A stretch of DNA of 45,986 nucleotides from an uncultured Neomegalonema sp. GTDB taxonomy: Bacteria > Pseudomonadota > Alphaproteobacteria > Rhodobacterales > Rhodobacteraceae. Position 1 is the first letter of the stretch; each line of letters opens with the position of its first letter. Shown here piece by piece: positions 37,376 through 45,061 of this stretch. The translations under genes and the position numbers were made by a program. The notes beneath the pieces were generated by a model. The model worked only from the letters and a program-made list of their open reading frames with translations, was not told the origin of the DNA and did not search any database. The DNA lies in contig CALLLP010000047.1 in assembly GCA_938008165.1 (NCBI GenBank), positions 1-45,986 on the forward strand, given 5' to 3'.

Positions 37376-38025
37376 GGGGCGCTCTCTTGGGCAAAGATGG
37401 TATCGAATTCGGCGCGCAGGGCCATATCCACCTCCGGCATCGTGGCGGTGATGCCCAGATCGAGCAGGCTGGTCACGCCATGCTCCTCGATGCCGCAGGG
37501 CACGATCCCTGCGTAATGCGACAGGTCCGGCTCGACATTCAGCGCGATGCCATGCATCGACACCCAGCGGCGCACCCGCACGCCCAGCGCCGCCACCTTG
37601 TCCTCCCGCCAGGGCGCGCCGAGATCGGTTCGACGGACCCAGACACCTGCACGGCCCGCCCGCCGCTCTCCGGTGACGGCAAAGCGTGCCAGCGTGCGGA
37701 TGATCCATTCCTCCAGATCGCGCACATATGCGCGCACATCGCCGCCCCGCGCCTTCAGATCGAGCATGACATAACCGACCCGCTGACCGGGACCGTGATA
37801 GGTATATTCACCCCCCCGCCCCGCGCGGTGCACCTCGAAACGGTCAGGGTCCAGCAGGTCGCCGGGGGCCGCGCTCGTCCCGGCGGTATAGAGCGGCGGA
37901 TGCTCCAGCAGCCACACGCATTCCCGCGCCGTCCCCTCCCGAATCGCAGCCGCCCGCTCATCCATGAAGGCGAGCGCCTGTGCATAGGGAACCGGCGCGT
38001 CGGAAAGGCGCCATTCGGGCATCAT
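37372..38025 (-). CDS. lipB: Lipoyl(octanoyl) transferase
   Basis: A 217-residue LipB that transfers octanoyl from acyl carrier protein to lipoyl domains, the first step of lipoate synthesis. Motifs are [15 protein letters not shown], the catalytic Lys region [25 protein letters not shown] and the catalytic Cys in [14 protein letters not shown]. The ATG at 38025 overlaps the preceding Lin0512 stop as ATGA; an ATG at 38040 is possible. It is embedded in a run of four overlapping genes. Confidence 0.95.
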   Translation of the reverse strand: MMPEWRLSDAPVPYAQALAFMDERAAAIREGTARECVWLLEHPPLYTAGTSAAPGDLLDPDRFEVHRAGRGGEYTYHGPGQRVGYVMLDLKARGGDVRAYVRDLEEWIIRTLARFAVTGERRAGRAGVWVRRTDLGAPWREDKVAALGVRVRRWVSMHGIALNVEPDLSHYAGIVPCGIEEHGVTSLLDLGITATMPEVDMALRAEFDTIFAQESAP

Positions 38026-38375
38026 TCCACCAATCGCCATTTCCCGTCCTGTCGCGGCAAAAACGCCTCCACCGCCGCCGTGACGACGACGATGCCCTCG
38101 CCGACCAGCAAACCGCCCTGAACCGCCGATACCTCGGCACGGCCACGCGGCATATGCGCGGCAATCCGGTCGGTGTCGAGCGCCGCCGGGTCATGGGTGC
38201 CCAAGGTCACCTGAACCCGCATCTCGGCATGATCCATCCCGATCGACCCGAAGACCGGCAGCGACGACCGACGCATCGCATCGTCGACCGCACGCAGGGC
38301 CGCTTTTGTCACGTCGCCGCCATGCAGGTCGGTGCCCATGCCCATCTCGATGATGATCCGCTGTTCGGCGCTCAT
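38022..38375 (-). CDS. Lin0512-family protein, second copy
   Basis: A 117-residue protein of the Lin0512 family (TIGR02058), function unknown. Conserved features are the opening [27 protein letters not shown] and the [23 protein letters not shown] segment. It resembles the adjacent 38372-38722 protein along its whole length, so this is a tandem paralogue pair and the two may form a heteromer. Both flanking overlaps are ATGA. There is no signal peptide or membrane segment. Confidence 0.87.
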   Translation of the reverse strand: MSAEQRIIIEMGMGTDLHGGDVTKAALRAVDDAMRRSSLPVFGSIGMDHAEMRVQVTLGTHDPAALDTDRIAAHMPRGRAEVSAVQGGLLVGEGIVVVTAAVEAFLPRQDGKWRLVE

Positions 38376-38722
38376 GTCGACGCCTCCATATCGAACGAGA
38401 CCGTGATGGCGGCATTGGCGATCACCGTTGGCCTGCCCCCATCCGCACGCGGCACATCCAACCCGCCCCGCATCGCCGTCACATGCGGCTGACCATAGGG
38501 AAACAGCGCGGCGACGGCCTGTGTATCCACCGCCTCCGGGTCGGCCACGCCGATGGTGACATCAAGGATCATCGCCTCCTTCGGAAATCCGAACAATTCC
38601 GCGATATTGATCGAGTTGTGCCACAGCGCATCGCGCACCGCACGACAGGCCGCCTCGGTATAATCCTGCCGCCGCAGCGACGTGCCGATCCCGAATTCGA
38701 CCAGCATCTTGCGCTTTGCCAT
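38372..38722 (-). CDS. Lin0512-family protein, first copy
   Basis: A 116-residue Lin0512-family protein (MLVEFGIGTSLRRQDYTEAACRAVRDALWHNS ... VTIGVADPEAVDTQAVAALFPYG). GGGGAG lies ahead of the ATG at 38722, making this the first gene of the Lin0512-Lin0512-lipB-phhB run. It differs from its neighbour by carrying a hydrophobic IAELFGFPKEAMILDV segment. The family has no established activity that I know. Confidence 0.87.
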   Translation of the reverse strand: MAKRKMLVEFGIGTSLRRQDYTEAACRAVRDALWHNSINIAELFGFPKEAMILDVTIGVADPEAVDTQAVAALFPYGQPHVTAMRGGLDVPRADGGRPTVIANAAITVSFDMEAST

Positions 38723-38872
38723 TTTGTCATTCTCCCCGGATCATCCGTCGCGCGCACCGTCCACGGCAAGGCGACCCCGTGTCAATCGCGAATCGACGTT
38801 ATGGGGGTGGTTGACCTGCGCCCGAACCGTCGCCATCTTCACCGCGATATTAACGGCAGGGATACCGCTTCC

Positions 38873-39316
38873 ATGGGACTGATCGACTTTGTTAAACGCG
38901 CCGGAAAACGCCTGGGCATAGGCGGCGATGACGGCGAGAAAGCCCCGCCTGTCGACGCCCTGCGTGAAGAGATCGAGAGCCACGGCCTCGATACCAAAGA
39001 TCTCGAAATCGCCGTGAAGGACGACGAGGTCGAGCTGCGCGGCCAGCAAATGGCCGACGAACTGCGCGAAAAGATCATCATCGCCGTGGGCAATATCGCC
39101 GGTGTGGCCCGCGTCAACGACCGGATCGAGGCGACAAAGCAGGACGCCAACTCGACCTTTCACACGGTCGAGAAGGGCGAGACACTCTGGGGAATCTCCA
39201 AGAAGCACTACAATAACGGCGCGCTCTATACCGAGATTTTCGAGGCCAATCGCCCGATGCTGTCGGACCCGGACAAGATCTATCCGGGGCAGGTCTTGCG
39301 AATCCCGCGCAGGTAG
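38873..39316 (+). CDS. kbp: BON-LysM protein, Kbp (YgaU) homologue
   Basis: A 147-residue protein with a BON domain (about 25-88, KIIIAVGNIAGVARVNDRI) and a C-terminal LysM domain (about 97-146, HTVEKGETLWGISKKHY ... DKIYPGQVLRIP). Length and order match E. coli Kbp, a cytoplasmic K+-binding protein that also responds to salt stress; the opening MGLIDFVKRAGKRLG is also similar. There is no signal peptide, in line with a cytoplasmic role. The ATG at 38873 begins the homologous region; the open frame before it is not conserved. It is divergent from the Lin0512 operon. Confidence 0.9.
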   Translation: MGLIDFVKRAGKRLGIGGDDGEKAPPVDALREEIESHGLDTKDLEIAVKDDEVELRGQQMADELREKIIIAVGNIAGVARVNDRIEATKQDANSTFHTVEKGETLWGISKKHYNNGALYTEIFEANRPMLSDPDKIYPGQVLRIPRR

Positions 39317-39410
39317 TACCGGTTTCGCTGACTTTAATCTAAGGTTGCCGCATTTCAGACATGACCGGGCGCGAGGGTGATCGTCAGGTCAATCAGCGGG
39401 CTTTGTCAGG

Positions 39411-40124
39411 ATGAATCGTCACCTCCTCTTCCTTACGCTCACCATGACGGTGTGCTGTACTACCCTGCCCAGCTTGGCGCAGGGTAGTACAGCCCCCTTC
39501 GCGCCCGGTCAGACGGTCGCGGTTGCCGGGATTTCATCGACCGGCTCCCTCAATGTGCGACAGGGACCGGCAACAACCCATCCGGTCGTTGCCACCTTGC
39601 CTGCAAACCGGGCGGGGCTGACGATCATCAGCTGTGACGATGCCTTGGATTGGTGCCGGATCGGCAGGGATGACGCCGCGCTCGGCTGGGTCTCGACGCG
39701 CTATCTTCGACCCCTGCAAGAAGCGGCCTCCCCGTCTCCACCGCGCTTCAGCGAAACGCAGCGGCTGGCCGCCACGACCGGGATCACCCCCCATAAACGC
39801 GGCTGGACGCCGGTTGCCAGCCTGCCGCCCTATCTGCTCGGCCCATGGGATATCGGTTCCGGGGCCTGCGCCCGAACGGATAGCGATACCCGAATCACCG
39901 TGCAGAAAAACAGCCTGCGGATCGGCGCGGCGACCGCTCGGTTCAAGAATGCGGTCTTCCGGGACGAAGGATACGACCTGACGACCCTGCTGATCGAAGA
40001 TCAGGATATCCCCAACGCCGTGCCTCAACGCGCGCAATATCGCCTTGAGCCGGACGAAACGACCCTCACGATCTCAGGCGACGTCTTGGAAACGCACCGC
40101 CTGCACCCGTGCGACAAGAACTGA
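39411..40124 (+). CDS. Secreted SH3-domain protein
   Basis: A 237-residue exported protein. The signal peptide is MNRHLLFLTLTMTVCCTTLPSLA. A bacterial SH3 (SH3_3) domain follows at about 33-103 (GSLNVRQGPATTHPVVATLP ... LGWVSTRYLRPL). The C-terminal half (about 140-237) contains GPWDIGSGACARTDSDTRI and is unlike any domain I recognise. Such SH3 domains often bind peptidoglycan or sense the cell wall. The ribosome site is poor (CAGG adjacent to the ATG). A perfect 14-bp inverted repeat lies inside the signal-peptide coding region. Confidence 0.85.
   Translation: MNRHLLFLTLTMTVCCTTLPSLAQGSTAPFAPGQTVAVAGISSTGSLNVRQGPATTHPVVATLPANRAGLTIISCDDALDWCRIGRDDAALGWVSTRYLRPLQEAASPSPPRFSETQRLAATTGITPHKRGWTPVASLPPYLLGPWDIGSGACARTDSDTRITVQKNSLRIGAATARFKNAVFRDEGYDLTTLLIEDQDIPNAVPQRAQYRLEPDETTLTISGDVLETHRLHPCDKN
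39455..39492. repeat. Perfect 14-bp inverted repeat within the SH3 gene
   Basis: Arms CTGTACTACCCTGC (39455-39468) and GCAGGGTAGTACAG (39479-39492) are exact reverse complements around a 10-base loop. The repeat covers codons about 15-28 of the SH3 gene, at and just after the signal-peptide cleavage region. In mRNA it would form a very stable hairpin about 45 bases after the start codon. Confidence 0.85.
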
Positions 40125-40149
40125 CCGTTTCGCCCTTGCCCCCCGCGCC

Positions 40150-42060
40150 TTATCCCTTCAACCGCCACGGTACTGCAAAGCGGTCGAGGATCGGGGCGAC
40201 ATCGGTTCGGCCGTTGCCTTCCGGCAGGTCGATCACGGCGACAAGGCCCTTGAGCTTGTCATTCTCCACCGTCACACCGGCATTGATTTCCTTCTCGGCC
40301 AAGGCACCGATCAGGACACGCTTGATCGCACTCTTGCGCAGGTCTGGCTTGAAGGTCTTGCCAACGGCGGTTTTGGGCAATTCATCCATGATCTCGACAT
40401 AGACGGGCCGCGCCGCCCGCTCGGATACGTGCTCGGCGGCAAACGCGATGATATCCTCCGGCGTCGCGCTCGCGCCTTCCTTCAGCTCGACATAGGCGCA
40501 CGGGATTTCGCCCGCATAGGCATCGGGCTGGCCGATGGCCCCGGCAAAGGCAATGGCGGGATGCCCGGCCAAGGCTTCTTCGATCTGGCCGGGATCGATA
40601 TTGTGACCGCCCCGGATGATCAGGTCTTTTGCCCGGCCCGTGATCCAGAAATACCCATCGCTATCCACCCGGCCCAGATCGCCAGAGCGCAGCCATTTCG
40701 TCCCGGCCTCATCGATGACAAAGATATTCTTGTTTTTGTCCTCCTCCTTGTAGCCGGGGAAGACATGGGGACCAGTAATGCACAATTCGCCGATCTCGTC
40801 GGTATCGCATTCCCGCGTCAAAGCGCCTTCGCCATCGATCATCAGCGCCTTCATATCGGTATAGGGCAGCGGATAGCCGACCGAGCCGATCTTGCGCTCG
40901 CCATCGGGCGGGTTGACCGAACACACGACCGTGGCTTCGGTCTGGCCAAAACCTTCGAGGATGCGAATCCCGGTCTTGGATTCGAATTGCTTGAACAACT
41001 CGACCGGCAACGGAGCCGAACCGCAGACGGAAAAATTGAGCGTCGAGACATCCGCATCGATATCGCGCTGGTTGAGGGCCGCGAGCGCCGTGGGCACGGC
41101 CATGAAGAAATTGACCTTGTATTTCTCGACCAGCTTCCAGAAGTGATCGATAACCCCCTCGCCGCGAAAGCCCGCAGGCGTCATCAGCACCAGCCGCCCG
41201 CCATTGAGCGGGGCCGCCGCGCCCATGACATACGCACCGAAGCAATGGAACAAAGGCAAGCAGCACAGGATCGTATCCTTCTCGCCGAAGACCCCGTCAT
41301 TGACCGCATGGGCCTGATAGAGAATACCGCCGATGGTGTGCTGCGCCAGCTTGGGGTCGCCCGTCGTGCCGCCCGTGTGGAAATAGGCGCAGACGCGGTC
41401 CTTGCCGCCGGGCGGAATGTCGAAGGTGAGCCGGTCGCCGGGTTGCTCCGCGATGGCCTTGGCCCAGTTCAGCACCTTCGCCTTGTGCTGCGCTTTCACC
41501 TTGGGTCGGATCAGCGGGACGATCCACGATAGCGGCGGCGTCATGTAATGCAGCATATCGACTTCGATCACCGTCTCGACACCGGGCGCCATGGCCAGCG
41601 CCTCCGCCGCGCGCTCGGCGATATCGGTCTTCGGAAACGCCTTCAGCGTCACCAGCACCTTCGCATCCGCATCGCGCAGGATCGAGGCGATCTGTTCGGG
41701 TTCCAGCAGCGGATTGATCGGATTGACGATCGAAGCGGTCTGTCCCGCGAACAGCCCTGCCAGCGTCTCCGGCAGATTGGGCAGCAACAGGGCAACAGAC
41801 GCCTTATCCCGCGCGCCGAGGCTGTGAAACAGATTCGCGGCCCGCGTCACCTCCTCGAAAAAACGGGTGAAGGACCAGTCATAGGTCTTCGACTTCGGAT
41901 CGCCCTTCAGTTGGAACGATACCGCAATCCCGTTCGGATCGCGCTTGGCGCTCTTGGCAACGATTTCATAGGTCGAGGTTTCGGGAATCCGGCTTTCAAG
42001 CGGGGTTTCCTCAATGACGCGGATATCCTCCTGCGTCGCGATGCGGCGTTCCCATGACAT
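40150..42060 (-). CDS. Acyl-CoA synthetase (AMP-forming)
   Basis: A 636-residue ANL-superfamily ligase that activates a carboxylic acid via an acyl-AMP and forms acyl-CoA. The AMP-binding motif is FHTGGTTGDPKLAQHT, the A5-type motif is EGFGQTEAT, and the hinge and catalytic Lys regions are SGDLGRVDSDGYFWITGRAKDLIIRGG and LPKTAVGKTFKP. At 636 residues it is longer than typical acetyl-CoA ligases of other types. It resembles fatty-acyl-CoA synthetases, but chain length is not predictable. GGAGG precedes the ATG. It is downstream of the fdsA hairpin and probably has its own promoter. Confidence 0.92.
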   Translation of the reverse strand: MSWERRIATQEDIRVIEETPLESRIPETSTYEIVAKSAKRDPNGIAVSFQLKGDPKSKTYDWSFTRFFEEVTRAANLFHSLGARDKASVALLLPNLPETLAGLFAGQTASIVNPINPLLEPEQIASILRDADAKVLVTLKAFPKTDIAERAAEALAMAPGVETVIEVDMLHYMTPPLSWIVPLIRPKVKAQHKAKVLNWAKAIAEQPGDRLTFDIPPGGKDRVCAYFHTGGTTGDPKLAQHTIGGILYQAHAVNDGVFGEKDTILCCLPLFHCFGAYVMGAAAPLNGGRLVLMTPAGFRGEGVIDHFWKLVEKYKVNFFMAVPTALAALNQRDIDADVSTLNFSVCGSAPLPVELFKQFESKTGIRILEGFGQTEATVVCSVNPPDGERKIGSVGYPLPYTDMKALMIDGEGALTRECDTDEIGELCITGPHVFPGYKEEDKNKNIFVIDEAGTKWLRSGDLGRVDSDGYFWITGRAKDLIIRGGHNIDPGQIEEALAGHPAIAFAGAIGQPDAYAGEIPCAYVELKEGASATPEDIIAFAAEHVSERAARPVYVEIMDELPKTAVGKTFKPDLRKSAIKRVLIGALAEKEINAGVTVENDKLKGLVAVIDLPEGNGRTDVAPILDRFAVPWRLKG

Positions 42061-42166
42061 AGGCAGTCCTCCCTATCGGCACTGTTCTCGCGCCTCTTCT
42101 TCTCATGAAGGTCTTGCACGGGTACGGACAGGGTGCAACAGGACGCGACGGAAGGTTAGCACAGTT

Positions 42167-42203
42167 TGATGTCTTGCCCCCAACTATCAGGGGCAAGACA
42201 TCA
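42167..42203 (-). terminator. Perfect 14-bp hairpin after fdsA
   Basis: Arms TGATGTCTTGCCCC (42167-42180) and GGGGCAAGACATCA (42190-42203) pair perfectly around a 9-base loop, only 10 bases past the fdsA stop. It is almost certainly the transcription terminator or 3'-end stabiliser of the formate dehydrogenase operon. No T-run follows on the minus strand. Confidence 0.8.
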
Positions 42204-42213
42204 GGCCAATCGA

Positions 42214-45000
42214 TCACTCCGCCGCGATGACCGCCTCTTGTGATTTCGACAGGCGGGCCGCGCAGAACTTGAATTCCGGGATCTTGCCGAAGGGGTCAAG
42301 CTGCGGGTTGGTCAGGATGTTGGCGGCGGCTTCGACGAAGGCGAAGGGGATGAAGATCATGCCCTCGGCCACGGCGGTATCCGCGCGGGCCATCAAGTCG
42401 ATGCTGCCCCGGCGGGTTTCCACGCAAAGCATATCGCCCGCTTTTGCGTCCAGCGCCTCCAAAGTCAGAGGATGAACCGACACCGTCGCTTCCGGTTCCA
42501 AGGCATCCAGAACATCCGCACGGCGGGTCATCGAGCCGGTATGCCAATGTTCCAGCAGTCGCCCGGTGGTCAGGATGACCGGATAATCGGCATCCGGTTC
42601 CTCCGCCGGGGGCAGGTAATGCGCCGGAGCGAACCGGGCGCGCCCTTCCGCGCGGGGGAATCCATCGCCGAAGACAACCGGCTGTCCGGGATCGGTCTCG
42701 CTGAGCGAGGGATAGGTGACGACGTTCTCCGCCTCCAGCCGTTCCCAGGTGATATTGTCGAGCGAATTCATCACCAGCTTCATCTCGGCAAATACATCGC
42801 GCGGATGCTCATAGGTCCAGTCGAGGCCCAGACGTTTCGCCAACTCGACGGTAATCGCCCAGTCCTCGCGCGCCTCGCCGGGGGCATCGAGCGCCTTGCG
42901 GCCCATCTGCACCTGACGGTTCGTGTTGGTCACGGTGCCGTTTTTCTCAGGCCATGCGGCGGCGGGCAGAATGACATCGGCGTAATTCGCCGTCTCGGTC
43001 AGGAAAATATCCTGCACCACCAGATGATCGAGCGCGGCGAGGGCATCGCGGGCATGATCGACATCGGGGTCGGACATGGCAGGGTTTTCGCCCAAGACAT
43101 ACATGCCCTTGATCGACCTGGCATGGATCGCATCCATGATCTCCACCACCGTCAGGCCGGGGGTGGCATCCGCTTCGAAACCCCATGCCTTTTCAAAGCG
43201 GTCACGGACATGCGCGTCCTTCACACTCTGGTAATCGGGCAGGAACATGGGGATCAGGCCCGCATCGGAAGCACCCTGCACGTTGTTCTGTCCGCGCAAG
43301 GGATGCAGCCCGGTGCCGGGTCGTCCCACCTGTCCACACATCAATGCCAGCGCGATGAGGCACCGGGAGTTATCGGTGCCATGGGTATGCTGGCTGATGC
43401 CCATGCCCCAGAAGATCATCGCGGCCTTGGCCCCGGCAAAGGCGCGGGCAACCTCGCGCACGGTCTGGGGGTCGATGCCGGTCAGTGGCTCCATCGCTTC
43501 GGGCGTATAGGCGGGCAGATGCGCGGCCATCGCATCGAAGTTTTCGGTGAAGGCCTCGATATACTGACGGTCGGTCAGACCCTCCTCGACGATGACATTC
43601 ATGATCGAGTTCAGCAGCGCCACATCCGCACCCGGCTTGAATTGCAGGCCATAGGTCGCATGGCGGAACATGCCGTTGGCGCGCGGGTCCATGGTGATCA
43701 GCGTGCCGCCCCGCTCGGCGAATTGCTTGAAGAAAGTCGCCGCGACGGGATGGTTTCCGACCGGGTTACAGCCGATGGCGATGGCGACATCCGCATTTTC
43801 GATCTCGTTGAAGGTCGCCGTGACCGCGCCGGACCCGACATTCTCCATCAGTGCCGCCACCGAGGACGCATGGCACAATCGCGTACAGTGATCGACATTG
43901 TTATGGCCGAAGGCTTCGCGGATCAGCTTCTGGAACAGATACGCTTCCTCATTGGAGCATTTGGCCGAGCCGAATCCCGCCGTCGACGCGCCGGGATTCT
44001 CGTCGCGCACCTTGAGCAATCCCTTGGCCGCGACATCGAGCGCCTCGTCCCATGTCGCCTCGCGGAAATGGGTCAGCGGGTTAGAGGGATCGACATTCAG
44101 GCCCTTTGCCGGGGCATCCTCGCGCCGGATCAACGGCTTGGTCAGGCGGTGGGGATGATCGATATAATCGAAGCCGAACCGGCCCTTGACGCAGAGGCGT
44201 TGCTGGTTCGCCGGGCCGTTCGCGCCCTCGACATATTTGATCTTGTCATCCTTGATCTTGAAGGTGAGCTGACACCCGACCCCGCAATAGGGGCAGACGG
44301 ATTGCACCTCGCGGTCGATGGCATCGCGGCTCTTGGTATCGGCAATCGTCGCGGGGGTCAGTGCGCCGGTCGGGCAGGCCTGCACACATTCGCCACAGGC
44401 AACGCAGGTGCTCGCGCCCATCGGATCATCCATGTCGAAGACGATCTTCGCATCATGGCCCCGCCCCGCCATGCCGATCACATCGTTCACCTGAACCTCA
44501 CGGCAGGCGCGAACGCAGAGATTGCAATGGATGCAGGCATCGAGATTGACGTTCATCGCCACATGACTGTTATCCAGCAACGGCACGCGCTTTTCCTCGA
44601 TGGCCGGATAGCGGCTGTCGGTCATGTCGCACAGATCGGCCATGTTCCAGAAATGCGAGGCCGCATCATGGGCATCCGCGCGCGCGGGCTGATCGGCGAG
44701 GAGCAGCTCCATCACGCCTTTGCGCGCCTTGGTCGCCCGCGCGGAATCGGTGGTAACGACCATCCCATCGCGCGGCTGACGGATGCAGGAGGCGGCAAGA
44801 ACCCGCTCCCCCTCGATCTCGACCATACAGGCGCGGCAATTGCCATCCGAGCGATAGCCCGGCTCATCCGCATGGCACAGATGCGGGATCGTCGTGCCGG
44901 TGCGCTTGGCCACCTCCCAGATGCTCTCTCCGGTGGCGGCTGTCACCTCCTCGCCATTAAGCGTGAAGGTGATGGTGGGCAGGGTGCTTCCGTCGGCCAT
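42214..45000 (-). CDS. fdsA: NAD-dependent formate dehydrogenase, alpha (molybdenum) subunit
   Basis: A 928-residue molybdopterin enzyme of the FdsA type that oxidises formate to CO2 in the cytoplasm. The N-terminal 2Fe-2S domain has Cys42, Cys55, Cys58 and Cys72. A NuoG-like region (about 75-145) and two 4Fe-4S clusters follow (CIHCNLCVRAC and CVACGECVQAC). The catalytic domain begins CPYCGVGC. The Mo ligand is a cysteine, not selenocysteine: Cys376 in HCTRLCHASS. GGAG precedes the ATG. It follows fdsB by 61 bp. The expected small genes fdsC (fdhD) and fdsD do not follow; a hairpin ends the operon instead. Confidence 0.96.
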   Translation of the reverse strand: MADGSTLPTITFTLNGEEVTAATGESIWEVAKRTGTTIPHLCHADEPGYRSDGNCRACMVEIEGERVLAASCIRQPRDGMVVTTDSARATKARKGVMELLLADQPARADAHDAASHFWNMADLCDMTDSRYPAIEEKRVPLLDNSHVAMNVNLDACIHCNLCVRACREVQVNDVIGMAGRGHDAKIVFDMDDPMGASTCVACGECVQACPTGALTPATIADTKSRDAIDREVQSVCPYCGVGCQLTFKIKDDKIKYVEGANGPANQQRLCVKGRFGFDYIDHPHRLTKPLIRREDAPAKGLNVDPSNPLTHFREATWDEALDVAAKGLLKVRDENPGASTAGFGSAKCSNEEAYLFQKLIREAFGHNNVDHCTRLCHASSVAALMENVGSGAVTATFNEIENADVAIAIGCNPVGNHPVAATFFKQFAERGGTLITMDPRANGMFRHATYGLQFKPGADVALLNSIMNVIVEEGLTDRQYIEAFTENFDAMAAHLPAYTPEAMEPLTGIDPQTVREVARAFAGAKAAMIFWGMGISQHTHGTDNSRCLIALALMCGQVGRPGTGLHPLRGQNNVQGASDAGLIPMFLPDYQSVKDAHVRDRFEKAWGFEADATPGLTVVEIMDAIHARSIKGMYVLGENPAMSDPDVDHARDALAALDHLVVQDIFLTETANYADVILPAAAWPEKNGTVTNTNRQVQMGRKALDAPGEAREDWAITVELAKRLGLDWTYEHPRDVFAEMKLVMNSLDNITWERLEAENVVTYPSLSETDPGQPVVFGDGFPRAEGRARFAPAHYLPPAEEPDADYPVILTTGRLLEHWHTGSMTRRADVLDALEPEATVSVHPLTLEALDAKAGDMLCVETRRGSIDLMARADTAVAEGMIFIPFAFVEAAANILTNPQLDPFGKIPEFKFCAARLSKSQEAVIAAE

Positions 45001-45061
45001 GTGTTTGGCTCCTAAGCGCAGTCTTTTTCGTCAATCGCCCCAGTATCGGAGCGGCGGCATA

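Noticed and set aside
37064..37708. A fusion of an unknown N-terminal domain with pterin dehydratase
   Set aside because: The upstream half lies in another frame of lipB and looks like random Arg/Gly-rich translation. The GTG at 37375 with its GTGA overlap explains the real start.
38757..38785. A sigma-70 promoter for the Lin0512 operon based on a perfect TTGACA on the minus strand
   Set aside because: No acceptable -10 element lies at 16-18 bases, so the -35 match alone is not enough.
42472..45015. An 847-codon open frame on the plus strand, opposite fdsA
   Set aside because: It mirrors the codon structure of fdsA, encodes a His/Arg/Gly-rich product without recognisable motifs and has no ribosome site. 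High GC content produces such antisense frames.
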